Shown here: positions 42,877 through 52,518 of the stretch, piece after piece
How positions within the stretch are numbered: position 1 is the stretch's first letter
Layout of the letters: each line of letters begins with the position of its first letter
From: Pseudomonadales bacterium
Lineage (GTDB): Bacteria > Pseudomonadota > Gammaproteobacteria > Pseudomonadales > Azotimanducaceae
Reading direction: 5' to 3'
NCBI GenBank assembly: GCA_041395945.1
Contig: JAWKZN010000001.1
Coordinates: forward strand, 682,001-746,000
DNA length: 64,000 nt
Program-made: the position numbers and the translations under genes
The notes under the pieces: generated by a model
The model's input: the letters and a program-made list of their open reading frames with translations, nothing else
The model's database searches: none
Told to the model about the DNA's origin: nothing

Positions 42877-45223
42877 GAATCGCGTAGCGGAATTCAGGAC
42901 TGATCACCGTTTTAGCGGCTTTGAGTACATCGGAAACGAGCTGACCGTAGCTCAGTGTGCCGTCGCCGGACTCGGTCACTGCACCATCCGCCACCAGCTT
43001 GTTCACAAAGAGATCGAACAATCGTGCGTCGAAAAACTCCGGGGCATTAAGTCCGTAGATGCGGCTCATCTTGTGCGCCATTTTCTTACTCTCGTTTTCC
43101 AGCGCCTCCCGGGTCCGGACCCGGGAGTTCGGCTCGGCCAGCAGGCACAGCACGATGTAGAGCCTTTCCAGAGTCGGGGTGATCACACTGGCCAGAAGCT
43201 GCAGACGCTGGTGATTGGGGTCGGAAACCGGCGGAGCCGTGTAGCCGCCGGCAGGATGCAGTTCGAGCAGGCCGAGTTGCAGCAGATGCTCGAGCCAGCG
43301 ATCGGCGGCAGCTGGATCCTGCCTGCTGCTGAGTTCCGCCGCGATGTAGGGGAATACCGTCTCAATCATGGTGATCAGGGCCGGTCGATTCAGCGGTCTG
43401 CGCCGCTGATGGATCAGGCAGGCTATGAGCGAAGGCAGCGCCAGGGTGTGCACGCAGTTATTCCGATACCAGGTCATCAGCACCGCATTGACCGGGTCAT
43501 GGCAGAGCACATCGCCGAAGTCGTATTTCTCCCGGCTCAACATGCCGAGATGCTCGACGTAGTGCACAATTTCACCCGCCGACATGCTGGTGACCGAATA
43601 GCGGTGATGGTCCGCATCCGCTTTCAGCAATGCCAGGTAGCAGTCGATCTGGTCGATGAGCATGGCTTCGTCGATGGCGAAGCGCGGCGTGCTCAGCGTG
43701 ACCAGTGAAACCAGATTGATGGGGTTTACCGAAGCGACCTCGTTTACCCGGATGAGTACCTCTGCACCGAGCTGTCGAGTCAGATGGTCGGTACTGCCCT
43801 CGGTCAGCCATTCATCCAGCACCAGTGGCGTGCCGAAATTCACATCCACCTTACCGAAGTTCTGTCCGATGAGTTTCAGGCTGCGGAAGATGTCTGCGAT
43901 CGACTCGCTCTGTTTTTCGCTGCCTCTGAGTTCGTCCAGGTAGCTGTTGGCTTCGATGAGCTTTTCGTAGCCGAAGTACACGGGCACGAAGGCAAGCGGC
44001 CTGGGCACCCCGCGCTTGTGGTGCTCCAGGGTCATTTTCAACAATCCGAGTCGCGCGGGCAGCAGACGGCCCGTTCTGGATCGTGTGCCCTCTGGAAAGT
44101 ATTCGACACAGTGACCGCGTCGATATACCTGATAGAGATACTCCGAGAACACCGCTGCATAGATACGGTCGTTGCGAAAACGCCGGCGCATGAAAAACGC
44201 CCCGCCGCGCCGCAGCAGCGGGCCCACGATCGGGAGGTTGAGATTGTCCCCCGCGGCGATGTGGGGAATCATCAGGCCGTTGTGATAGAGAAGATAGGAA
44301 AGCAGCAGGTAGTCGATGTGGCTGCGATGTGAGGGCACATAGATCACCGTGTTGCTTGCGGTCAGCTGCTGTACTTCCGCAAGGCCGTGAATCTCCACGC
44401 CGTCGTAGATGTTCTGCCAGAACCAGGTCAGCAGTCTGGCCAGGATCCGGATGGTTGCAGAGGACATGTTCGATGCGATACCGAGCGCGTCCCTGCGGGC
44501 GCGTCTTTCGAGTTTCACCGGGTCGCCATCACTGGTGCGGATCGCATGCTGGACGGATCGACTGGCGAGTATCCGATTGATCAGTGTGCGCTGGTGAGAG
44601 AAGTCCGGTCCCAGGGTGGCGACACGCTGATTGCGAAGGCGCACCCGCAGCAGGCGGGCGGCGCGACGCACCACACGTTTCGGGTCGATGCGGGCCAGTT
44701 CGCGCAGCGGGATCGGGGTGCCATAGCTCACCATGATGTGATGGCGGCTGATCACCAGATTGAAGATGCGCTTGAGCCGGGAGGTCACGGCCCAGTGCTC
44801 GGCGAACATCGCGCTGAGCATGGTCTCCTTCTGGGGTGAGCGTCCCCAGAACACGGCAACCGGGAGCAGGTGCACATCGGAGGATTCGTCTGCCTGCTCG
44901 AGAATCCGCGCCATTCGGGGGGATACCGTCTGCATGGTGTTGCGTCGAAACCAGCCGCCGGTTGCCCGGTTGAGAAAAAAGAACCGTCGCTCTTCTTCGA
45001 GAGTGCCGATCCTTATCGGATCGAGCGGGGTGGGGATGCCGCGTTTCCGGCACACCAGATCGACAATGATGAGATCCGACAGTGAGCGGTTGTTGAGGAC
45101 ATAGACAAATTTAGCCCCTGCCGCAATCGCCGCATCCGGTTCAGCACCGATGAGCTGAGGGCGGGCAATCAGACGGATCAGCCAGCGACAGATCCGGTAG
45201 CTGAAGTATTTCAATTGCCGCAT
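42863..45223 (-). CDS. plsB: Glycerol-3-phosphate acyltransferase PlsB
   Basis: PlsB acylates sn-glycerol-3-phosphate at position 1, the first step of phospholipid synthesis, at the inner membrane. From ATG 45223 (MRQLKYFSYRICRWL) the protein is 786 residues. The acyltransferase blocks are YVPSHRSHIDYLLLSYLL (HX4D), GGAFFMRRRF and EYFPEGTRSRTGRLL. The frame continues upstream into gspD to 45403, but those residues are low-complexity and unlike PlsB. Its 3' end overlaps rsmJ on the opposite strand by 14 bases. Confidence 0.94.
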   Translation of the reverse strand: MRQLKYFSYRICRWLIRLIARPQLIGAEPDAAIAAGAKFVYVLNNRSLSDLIIVDLVCRKRGIPTPLDPIRIGTLEEERRFFFLNRATGGWFRRNTMQTVSPRMARILEQADESSDVHLLPVAVFWGRSPQKETMLSAMFAEHWAVTSRLKRIFNLVISRHHIMVSYGTPIPLRELARIDPKRVVRRAARLLRVRLRNQRVATLGPDFSHQRTLINRILASRSVQHAIRTSDGDPVKLERRARRDALGIASNMSSATIRILARLLTWFWQNIYDGVEIHGLAEVQQLTASNTVIYVPSHRSHIDYLLLSYLLYHNGLMIPHIAAGDNLNLPIVGPLLRRGGAFFMRRRFRNDRIYAAVFSEYLYQVYRRGHCVEYFPEGTRSRTGRLLPARLGLLKMTLEHHKRGVPRPLAFVPVYFGYEKLIEANSYLDELRGSEKQSESIADIFRSLKLIGQNFGKVDVNFGTPLVLDEWLTEGSTDHLTRQLGAEVLIRVNEVASVNPINLVSLVTLSTPRFAIDEAMLIDQIDCYLALLKADADHHRYSVTSMSAGEIVHYVEHLGMLSREKYDFGDVLCHDPVNAVLMTWYRNNCVHTLALPSLIACLIHQRRRPLNRPALITMIETVFPYIAAELSSRQDPAAADRWLEHLLQLGLLELHPAGGYTAPPVSDPNHQRLQLLASVITPTLERLYIVLCLLAEPNSRVRTREALENESKKMAHKMSRIYGLNAPEFFDARLFDLFVNKLVADGAVTESGDGTLSYGQLVSDVLKAAKTVISPEFRYAILRGA

Positions 45224-45284
45224 CAGTTTCGCCGCGCCTCGCGCAGAGGAGCCCGGGCGGCTCCCGGCTGTCGCGATCTGATTG

Positions 45285-47183
45285 CTACTGGCGTCCGTCG
45301 AACATGTCGGACGGACTGCCGGGTTTGTCGGCACCCGGGATGAGGATGTCGACTTTCCAGACATCCTGATACTTCCGCTCGGTTTCCTGATCGGCGCTTT
45401 CAACCGTGTTGACTACCGTCGGCCGCAGGAAAATCAACAGATTGCGCCGGGTGTTTTCGTTCGATTTGGAGCGGAACAGCCATCCCACACCGGGAATGCT
45501 GCCGAGCAGCGGCACACGCCGCTCGCCTTCTGTAATGTCGTCCTGAATCAGGCCGCCGAGCACGAGGGTCTGCTGATTCTCTGCCAGCACGACCGTGTTG
45601 ATGGTGCGCTTAGATGTCACCACGTCGGAGAACGAGGAGTCTCCGATCGGTGTGGGGACGACATTCGTGATCTCCTGATCAACCTCCAGCCGTACGTTGT
45701 GGCCATCGTGTACGTGGGGGGTAACTGTCAGCTGCAGACCAACGTCCTCACGCTGAATGGTGGTGAAAGGATTGTTGGAACCATCACCGGTGGTGCTGAA
45801 GGATCCTGTGCGGAAGGGCACTTCGTTACCTACCACGATCTTGGCTTCCTGATTGTCGAGGGTAAGGATGCTGGGAGTCGACAGCAGATTGGCGTTCTGA
45901 TTGGTGGAGAGTGCCTGCAGCACCACCGAGAAGCTGACGCCGGAGGTATCGATCTTGGCGACGCCGAGGGTCGGATCCGAGAGACCGGCCGCACCAGTGA
46001 GCAGATCGATGCCGCCGTCTTCGCCGGACGCCCCGGCGATCAGGCTCTGGATGGCTCCGGTCAGCGGACTCACCAGCAGCGGGGTGGCGGAGCCGGTCTG
46101 ATCCACGGCAAAGGTGTCCACTCCGATCGTTCTGGTATTCGTCATCGAGACTTCCACGATGGCCGCCTCGATCAGCACCTGCGAGCGGCGCACGTCGAGC
46201 ATCTTCAGAATGTCCGCGATCTCGGTCATCTTGCCCCGGTCGGCCCGCACTACGATCGCGTTGAGGGATTCATCGGGCTGAATGGTGGTGGCCTGGCCGC
46301 CTTCCGTTTCGGCCTTGTCCCCGATGATGCTGCTGAGAATCTCCGCAATCTTCGTCGAGTCGCCGTGTTTCAGGTAGAACACCCGGGTAGAGCCCGAACT
46401 GGTGGCCGGTCGATCGAGTTTGCTGATGAGTTTCAGAACCTCGGCCACCGGGCGCTGTTTACCACGCAGCACCAGGGTGTTGTTGCGCTCGTTGGCGACG
46501 ACCTGGATGCGCTGGGGGCCGGCGACGCTCTTGCCGATTGAGTCGGGCGCCACCTGTTCGAGCATGGCGACCACGGTGCCGACCCAGGCATGTTCCAGAT
46601 CGACTATTACCACTTCGTCTTCGTCTGCGACGTCTATCTCTTCGATGATCTCCATGAGACGGACGATGTTGTCCGCATGATCGCTGATGATGACGATATT
46701 GGGCTGGGCGACTGCGGCGATGTGGCCATACTGGGGGATCAGCGGTCGGAGGATTTTCACGAGTTCTGCCGAATCGACGTTCTGGGCAGCAATGACCCGG
46801 GTCACCAGTTCTTCAGGGGCGATATCGGTAAGCTTGCCGTCCGGTCCGGGGGTCTGCTTGCCCTGCGCGTTCGGTGTGATCCGGATGACGTCGCCGGAGG
46901 GCATGGCGATGAAGTTGTGTACCCGCAGCACCGACAGAAACAGCGCATACACCGCATTCCGATTCATCGGCTCGCTGGAGATCACGGTCACATTGCCCTT
47001 CACCCGGGGATCCACCACGAAGGTCTTGCCGGTGATGGTGGCGACCTGGGAGACGAATTCCTGCAGATCGGCGTTCTTGACGTTGATCTTCCAGGTCTGT
47101 TCCTGGGCCGCAGCAAGCGATGCTGTGCCGAGTGCGAAGACCAGAGCTGCCCGAAGCAGTTGTTTGATGATCGATATTTTCAT
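45285..47183 (-). CDS. gspD: Type II secretion outer-membrane secretin GspD
   Basis: GspD forms the outer-membrane secretin channel. The 632-residue precursor has a signal peptide (LLRAALVFALGTASLAAAQ). The N0 domain follows (WKINVKNADLQEFVSQVATITGKTFVVDPRVKG), then N1-N3 repeats (VIAAQNVDSAELVKILRPLIPQYG; VVALEQ-type repeats with RNNTLVLRGKQ) and the C-terminal secretin core (VPFRTGSF, VGLQLTVTPHVHDG, VLGGLIQDD, VPLLGSIPGVGWLFRS). It overlaps the gspC stop by one base. Confidence 0.95.
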   Translation of the reverse strand: MKISIIKQLLRAALVFALGTASLAAAQEQTWKINVKNADLQEFVSQVATITGKTFVVDPRVKGNVTVISSEPMNRNAVYALFLSVLRVHNFIAMPSGDVIRITPNAQGKQTPGPDGKLTDIAPEELVTRVIAAQNVDSAELVKILRPLIPQYGHIAAVAQPNIVIISDHADNIVRLMEIIEEIDVADEDEVVIVDLEHAWVGTVVAMLEQVAPDSIGKSVAGPQRIQVVANERNNTLVLRGKQRPVAEVLKLISKLDRPATSSGSTRVFYLKHGDSTKIAEILSSIIGDKAETEGGQATTIQPDESLNAIVVRADRGKMTEIADILKMLDVRRSQVLIEAAIVEVSMTNTRTIGVDTFAVDQTGSATPLLVSPLTGAIQSLIAGASGEDGGIDLLTGAAGLSDPTLGVAKIDTSGVSFSVVLQALSTNQNANLLSTPSILTLDNQEAKIVVGNEVPFRTGSFSTTGDGSNNPFTTIQREDVGLQLTVTPHVHDGHNVRLEVDQEITNVVPTPIGDSSFSDVVTSKRTINTVVLAENQQTLVLGGLIQDDITEGERRVPLLGSIPGVGWLFRSKSNENTRRNLLIFLRPTVVNTVESADQETERKYQDVWKVDILIPGADKPGSPSDMFDGRQ

Positions 47184-48163
47184 TATTGATTCAGCGAAGC
47201 GGTCACAAAAAACCGCCGAGAGCCCCGTTGAACTTCCAGCCGCGCCGAGCCCTGAGACAGGACACTGTCGATCTGCTGCTGATCCCTTTGTATATCACCC
47301 ACGGCCTGGCCGTTGACGGAAAGTATCACGTCTCCCGGCTGCAGGCCCGTCTGTTGCAGATAGGGTGAGTTTGCGGACAGGCTGTCCAGCCGATAACCCT
47401 CGGCGCTGCCGGCACTGACCGCTGCAATGCCGAGGTCGGCCAGGGCCCCTTCCGGGTCGTCGGCGAGAATCTGCCGGTATTGATTCACCAGCTCCCGCGG
47501 TGTGGCTGCGGCCTGATCAGCAGACTGGATTTCACCCCGTTGTGCTTCTTCCAGCGGCGGCTCTTCGAAGGGTACCTCTTCGGGGGGCCAGGGTGCTGCA
47601 TCGATGGGGGCTTCGTCGATCATGTCGCCGCTGCTGCCTGGACCGCCGTTGAATCGCGTGCTGGCTGAGACGACACCGCTGCTGCTGAACTCCGGAAAGT
47701 TCAGCGTCTCCCGTGCGCCGGCGCGGCGCAGGACGATGTGATCCGGCCACACTTCGACAAGTTCCGCATTGCCCGGCAGCATGGCGCCGATCGTATAGAG
47801 CTCGCCCGCCTTGCCCTTCTGCGCGACGATCGCGGCGGAGGCGTCCGCCACATCGCCGACGAATACCCCCCGCAGTTCGAGGGGAAGACGAGTAGCCACA
47901 GCGGCCTGGGCGACGACCGGTGCCGCATCGTTCGCATCCGCAGCACCAAACAGATTCCTCGACAGAATGGCATTGATGCTGACCGTGGCAGAGCGATCGG
48001 GTGTGCGGCTGGGGGTCTGCTTTGCAGCGCCTGCAGGCGCGGACTCGGGACCGGCAAGAAAGAACAGGGTGCTGGTTGCCAGGGTATAGGCGATCCCGGC
48101 GATGATCAGCCACCGCAGCGGTTCGACCGCCCGGTCGGCGAGAGTGTTGAGTGCTATGGCCAT
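47183..48163 (-). CDS. gspC: Type II secretion inner-membrane protein GspC
   Basis: GspC bridges the inner-membrane platform and the secretin. The 326-residue protein has a short cytoplasmic start and one membrane segment (PLRWLIIAGIAYTLATSTLFFLA). The periplasmic homology region has ILSRNLFGAAD and TRLPLELRGVFVGD, a Pro/Glu-rich linker follows (residues about 190-215), and a C-terminal PDZ domain (YLQQTGLQPGDVILSVNGQAVGD). It is immediately upstream of gspD. Confidence 0.92.
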   Translation of the reverse strand: MAIALNTLADRAVEPLRWLIIAGIAYTLATSTLFFLAGPESAPAGAAKQTPSRTPDRSATVSINAILSRNLFGAADANDAAPVVAQAAVATRLPLELRGVFVGDVADASAAIVAQKGKAGELYTIGAMLPGNAELVEVWPDHIVLRRAGARETLNFPEFSSSGVVSASTRFNGGPGSSGDMIDEAPIDAAPWPPEEVPFEEPPLEEAQRGEIQSADQAAATPRELVNQYRQILADDPEGALADLGIAAVSAGSAEGYRLDSLSANSPYLQQTGLQPGDVILSVNGQAVGDIQRDQQQIDSVLSQGSARLEVQRGSRRFFVTASLNQ

Positions 48164-48252
48164 CTAATCCAGTACCTGTCTGTCCCCGGTAACCGCCTGG
48201 GTCAGACTGACATTAACTTCCGGTAAACGCTAACTTCTGTAACTGTCTGATG

Positions 48253-48966
48253 TTAAAAGAGTTGTTCTTCAACCTCCAGTACCACAGCGTGATCGGGATC
48301 ACCCCCCGGCCAGGGGCTGCCAAGCATCCTGGTAAAAAACTTCGTGACCCCGACTTTCGCATAGCCGTTTTCGAGTAATCGGGCGGTGAGTAACGGGGTC
48401 TGCCCGTCCGCCGGGAACACCACCGCCTCAGGGCCGGGGCCAAGATAGGCGGTTAACGGCGGCAGCATGCTGGAAGATGCCCGCCCGGACAATACGTAGC
48501 GCACGGGCCCACCCGCCCAGTGAATCTCGCCATCCGCGGCAACGGGACGGTTGCCGCGCAGGCGTAGCCGGGCTTCGCGGATGTCGAAATCACCCTCCAG
48601 GGCGATGTCATAGGGTGCCAGTCGACGGTTGATCTCAGCGGAACCGAGCCTGCCGGTGAGCTGCAGCGCCGCAGTGCCGGGCCCCATATCCAGTTCGCCT
48701 TGCAGTCCCAGGTCCGTGCCCTTGATTTCGAGTTGATAGTTCAGGTGCGCGGTGAGCAGCGCGCCGCTGTTCAGATCCCAGTGCAGGCCTGCCAGCTCAT
48801 TTCCCTGGGCAACGACCCTGGCCCTGCCGCGCCACAGCGTGCCTTCGAGATCTGTCAGAGTGATGACAGCCTGATCGTCCAGTGCGATGCGAAGCAGTCC
48901 TGCCGGCGCCTGGTAGATGGCGAAGCCCAGAAAAAAGGCGATGCCGATGAGGATGCCTTTGCGCAT
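48253..48966 (-). CDS. gspN: Type II secretion protein GspN
   Basis: GspN is an optional inner-membrane component of type II secretion. The 237-residue protein has an N-terminal anchor (GILIGIAFFLGFAIYQAPAGLL). The family pattern follows (TDLEGTLWRGRARV, LHWDLNSGALLTAHLNYQLEIKG, LTGRLGSAEINRRLAPYD), with DLEGTLWRG the most typical. It lies upstream of gspC, separated by 89 bases, rather than at the end of a long gspC-N operon, and downstream of dapE by two bases. Confidence 0.85.
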   Translation of the reverse strand: MRKGILIGIAFFLGFAIYQAPAGLLRIALDDQAVITLTDLEGTLWRGRARVVAQGNELAGLHWDLNSGALLTAHLNYQLEIKGTDLGLQGELDMGPGTAALQLTGRLGSAEINRRLAPYDIALEGDFDIREARLRLRGNRPVAADGEIHWAGGPVRYVLSGRASSSMLPPLTAYLGPGPEAVVFPADGQTPLLTARLLENGYAKVGVTKFFTRMLGSPWPGGDPDHAVVLEVEEQLF

Positions 48967-48968
48967 TT

Positions 48969-50144
48969 TCAGTCGGTACAGGCCGGGCCGGTGCCGAGCA
49001 GCAGGCGCTCAAGCAGATCCTGATAGATGCGGCAGAGCCTGTGCAGATCCGCCAGGGAAACCTGCTCGTCGACCTGGTGAATGGTGGCGTTCACCGGGCC
49101 GAGTTCGATCAGTTCGCTGCCCATCGGTGCAATGAAGCGGCCGTCTGAGGTGCCGCCGCCGGTGGAATGTTCCGGCCGGAAACCCTGAATGGATTCGATG
49201 CTGTCTCCGGCTGCTGCCAGCAGGCGGCCGCCCCGGGTCAGAAAGGGGTTGCCGGACAGGGACCATTCGATGTCGAAGTCCAGACCGGCGTCCCTGCAGA
49301 GGCTGGTGATCCGGGCCTGCAGCCCTTCTGCAGTCTGTTCGGTCGAAAAACGCAGGTTGAACAGCACTTCCAGGGTGCCCGGCACCACGTTGGTCGCGCC
49401 GGTGCCGGCGTGGATGTTGGTGATCTGGAAGCTGGTCGGCGGAAACTCCGGGTTGCCGGAATCCCAGCGGGTGGCCGCCAGGGTGGCGAGCAGGGGTGCC
49501 GCACGGTGGATGGGGTTGTCCACGGTCTCGGGATAGGCGACGTGTCCCTGCCTGCCGTTAATCCGCATCAGGGCGTTCAGCGAACCGCGTCTGCCGACCC
49601 GGATGACATCACCGAGGCGATCTTTCGAAGAGGGCTCACCCACCACACAGTAATCCGGTCGGATGGCCCTGCCGCTCAGGTATTCCACGACCCTGCGGGT
49701 GCCGTCGACGGCCGGGCCTTCTTCATCGCTGGTGAGCAGGTAGGCGAGGGTACCCGGATGGTCCGGATGTGCGGCGACAAAGGCCTCGGTTGCACAGACC
49801 ATCGCCGCAAGGCTGCCTTTCATGTCCGCACTGCCGCGGCCCCGCAGCATGCCGTCTTCCAGCGTTGCAGTGAATGGTGGGGTACGCCAGGCATCGACCG
49901 GCCCTGTAGGCACCACGTCGGTGTGGCCGGCAAACAGAAACAGGGGAGCGCCGCTGCCGCGGGTCGCCCACAGGTTCTGCACATCGCCGAAGGGCAGGTC
50001 CGTGATTGCAAACCCCTGCTGGCGCAGACGATTGCCCAGCAGCTTCTGGCAACCGGCATCCTCGGGTGTAACGCTGGGCCGCTCGATGAGCGCCAGGGTC
50101 AGCTCGAGCAGGGACTGGGTCAGTGAATCCATTCTGGCAGTCAA
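48969..50144 (-). CDS. dapE: Succinyl-diaminopimelate desuccinylase DapE
   Basis: DapE releases LL-diaminopimelate from its N-succinyl form in lysine and peptidoglycan synthesis. The 391-residue M20 metallopeptidase shows LFLFAGHTDVVPTG (metal His), GRGSADMKGSLAAM (bridging Asp), LTSDEEGPAVDGT (catalytic Glu) and FRPEHSTGGGTSDGRF near the C-terminus. MDSLTQSL at 50132 is the likelier start, 387 residues. It lies just downstream of dapD. Confidence 0.95.
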   Translation of the reverse strand: MTARMDSLTQSLLELTLALIERPSVTPEDAGCQKLLGNRLRQQGFAITDLPFGDVQNLWATRGSGAPLFLFAGHTDVVPTGPVDAWRTPPFTATLEDGMLRGRGSADMKGSLAAMVCATEAFVAAHPDHPGTLAYLLTSDEEGPAVDGTRRVVEYLSGRAIRPDYCVVGEPSSKDRLGDVIRVGRRGSLNALMRINGRQGHVAYPETVDNPIHRAAPLLATLAATRWDSGNPEFPPTSFQITNIHAGTGATNVVPGTLEVLFNLRFSTEQTAEGLQARITSLCRDAGLDFDIEWSLSGNPFLTRGGRLLAAAGDSIESIQGFRPEHSTGGGTSDGRFIAPMGSELIELGPVNATIHQVDEQVSLADLHRLCRIYQDLLERLLLGTGPACTD

Positions 50145-50150
50145 GGGGTG

Positions 50151-51164
50151 TCAGTTGTGCGCGTGCAGCGCTTCGTTGAGTGCAATGGCCTTGCGGTTGG
50201 TGCGGCATTCCACCCGGCCGTTCAGGCCATTGCGAATGAACAGCATGTCGGATCCCCCGGCCAGCTCCCGGCCTTTCACCCGCTTCACCTCGGCACCGGT
50301 CTCATCAAGGATCATTACCGGCGTGGAAGCGGTGATATAGAGGCCGGCTTCGATGGTGCAGCGATCACCCAGGGGAATGCCGGTGCCGGCATTGGCCCCG
50401 ATGAGGCAGTGTTCGCCGATGCTGATCGTGATCTCTCCGCCTCCGGAGAGCGTGCCCATGGTGCTCGAACTGCCGCCGAGATCCGAGTGGGCACCGATCA
50501 CCACCCCCTGGGAAATGCGGCCTTCTACCATATTGGGTCCGAGTGCGCCGGCATTGAAGTTCACAAATCCTTCATGCATCACCGTGGTGCCTTCGCCGAG
50601 ATAGGCGCCGAGTCGGATCCGACTGGCGTCTGCGATACGCACACCCGATGGCATCACGTAGTTGGTCATGCGGGGAAATTTGTCCACCGAATGCACTTCG
50701 AGGTGGGTACCCCGCAGGCGCGCATCGAGCAGGCGTTCGGGCAGTTCGGCGGCGGCGACCGGTCCTTCGCAGGTCCAGGCGACATTCGGCAGGTGGGCGA
50801 AGATGTTGCTCAAATCCTGACTGTTGGGCAGCGCCAGCCGGTGCGAAAGCAGATGCAGCTTCAGGTACGCGGCTGCGGTGGAATCGATGGCCTCGTCCCG
50901 ATCCAGGCGGACGGCGGTGAGCGGTGTATCAGCATCTGCCAGTCGGCGCAGACGCTGCTGCACCGACTTGTCTTCAAGGGCGTCTGCAAAATCGGCAACC
51001 TCCCGCGCAGACGCGGTCGTGACACCATTGCCGAACCGGCTGACGATGGCCGCAGTGGTGCGGGCATCCGGGTTTTTCAGCGGTGCGGGATAGTAACAGT
51101 CGATGAGATCGCCGCGCTGGCTGCGGGTGCCGATGCCGACGGCAAATGCATAAAGACCGGTCAT
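50151..51164 (-). CDS. dapD: Tetrahydrodipicolinate N-succinyltransferase DapD
   Basis: DapD succinylates tetrahydrodipicolinate. The 337-residue protein is the long DapD form seen in pseudomonads rather than the 274-residue E. coli type. A left-handed hexapeptide-repeat region includes GTTVMHEGFVNFNAGALGPNMVEGRISQGVVIGAHSDLGGSSS and SIGEHCLIGANAGTGIPLGDRCTIEAGLYITASTPV. It is followed by dapE six bases downstream. A 135-base gap separates it from dapC. Confidence 0.95.
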   Translation of the reverse strand: MTGLYAFAVGIGTRSQRGDLIDCYYPAPLKNPDARTTAAIVSRFGNGVTTASAREVADFADALEDKSVQQRLRRLADADTPLTAVRLDRDEAIDSTAAAYLKLHLLSHRLALPNSQDLSNIFAHLPNVAWTCEGPVAAAELPERLLDARLRGTHLEVHSVDKFPRMTNYVMPSGVRIADASRIRLGAYLGEGTTVMHEGFVNFNAGALGPNMVEGRISQGVVIGAHSDLGGSSSTMGTLSGGGEITISIGEHCLIGANAGTGIPLGDRCTIEAGLYITASTPVMILDETGAEVKRVKGRELAGGSDMLFIRNGLNGRVECRTNRKAIALNEALHAHN

Positions 51165-51299
51165 GATTTCTCCCTGGAAGTCCGAAGGATTGGGACTAAA
51201 AATATGTCTCCGACAGGCGGTTGGTGGGCGCAGGGTCCGTATCCGCGCACCGGGCCCGCTAACCTATCACAGCGCTTGAGGAGGCGTCAGGGATGGGCG

Positions 51300-52505
51300 T
51301 CAAAGCGGTGACCGGCGTTGTGCCCAGCGGCACAGGCGCTGGGCGGCGGACAGTGTTTCCGCCAGGGGGGCAACCCAGGCAACCCGGACATGACCCTGCC
51401 CCGGATTTCCGGATGCGCCCTCGCGACTCAGGAAAGAGCCGGGCAGGACGGTGATGTTCTCATCCCGGAACAGATCCCGGGCGAAAGCCCGGTCGTCTTC
51501 TCCCACATTCAGCCAGTGATAGAAGCCACCTTCCGGTTCGCGGAACTGGAACTGGTCGCTGAGCAGTGCGTGGATTTTCGAGAACTTTTCCACATACAGG
51601 GCTCGATTGGCCCGCACATGATCCTCATCGCTCCAGGCAGCGGTACTGGCGCGCTGCACGTGAGCGCCGAGTGCACAACCGTGATAGGTGCGGTAGAGCA
51701 GATAGGCTTCGAGCACCCGGCTGTCTCCCGCCACGAAACCGGAGCGTAACCCGGGCAGATTCGACCGTTTGCTCAGGGAGTGGAACACCACACAGCGACG
51801 GTAGTCGGACAGACCCATGTCCCGGGCAACCTGCAGCAGGCCGAGCGGAGGTTTTGCCTCGTCAAAATAGATCTCCGAGTAACACTCGTCGGCGGCGAGA
51901 ATGAAGTCGTGACGCTGGGCCTGACCGATGAGAAATTCCAGTGTGTCGCGATCGAGCACACGGCCGGTGGGATTGCCAGGCGAGCAGAGAAACAGCAGTT
52001 CGCACCGGCGCCAGACGTCTTCGGTGACCGCACGATAGTCCGGCAGATAGTCGTTCGACGCGGGGCAATCGACGAAACAGGGTCGTGCACCGCCGAGCAG
52101 CAGCGCGCCTTCGTAGATCTGATAGAAAGGATTTGGTGCAATGCCGACACTGCCCGGTGCGCCGCTGAGCACCGCCTGGGCAAAGGAGAAAAGGGCTTCC
52201 CGAGTACCGGCAACCGGCAGAATCCCGGTTTCCGGATCCACCCCGGCGGAAAACCGCTGCTGCAGCCAGTGCGCTATGGCCTCGCGCAGTGCCGGACTGC
52301 CCCGGGTGGCAGGGTAGGTGGCCAGATCCGCAGCCAGGGCGCCTGGTTCACTCAGCAGTTCGATGAGAAAAGGCGGCGGCGGGTGCTTTGGTTCACCGAT
52401 AGACAGGGCGATGTGCGCATGAGCGGGGTTGCCGACGACGCCGGCCTTGAGCGCGTTGAGGCGTTCGAAAGGGTAGGGCTGAAGCACTTGAAGTCGCGGG
52501 TTCAT
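51300..52505 (-). CDS. dapC: Succinyldiaminopimelate aminotransferase DapC
   Basis: DapC is a PLP aminotransferase that makes N-succinyl-LL-diaminopimelate. The 401-residue fold type I enzyme has LSIGEPKHPPPPFL, YPATRGSPALREAIAHWL, CSPGNPTGRVLD, ILAADECYSEIYFD and the PLP Lys in VVFHSLSKRSNLPGLRSGF. Linkage to dapD, dapE and glnD supports DapC rather than AspC or ArgD. Confidence 0.94.
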   Translation of the reverse strand: MNPRLQVLQPYPFERLNALKAGVVGNPAHAHIALSIGEPKHPPPPFLIELLSEPGALAADLATYPATRGSPALREAIAHWLQQRFSAGVDPETGILPVAGTREALFSFAQAVLSGAPGSVGIAPNPFYQIYEGALLLGGARPCFVDCPASNDYLPDYRAVTEDVWRRCELLFLCSPGNPTGRVLDRDTLEFLIGQAQRHDFILAADECYSEIYFDEAKPPLGLLQVARDMGLSDYRRCVVFHSLSKRSNLPGLRSGFVAGDSRVLEAYLLYRTYHGCALGAHVQRASTAAWSDEDHVRANRALYVEKFSKIHALLSDQFQFREPEGGFYHWLNVGEDDRAFARDLFRDENITVLPGSFLSREGASGNPGQGHVRVAWVAPLAETLSAAQRLCRWAQRRSPL

Positions 52506-52518
52506 TGCTGCGGTCCTG

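Noticed and set aside
45282..46541. 419-codon plus-strand frame
   Set aside because: It is the antisense of gspD, which has clear secretin motifs; the translation has no recognisable domain and is a GC-rich shadow frame.
49167..50126. 319-codon plus-strand frame
   Set aside because: Antisense shadow of dapE, which carries all M20 peptidase motifs.
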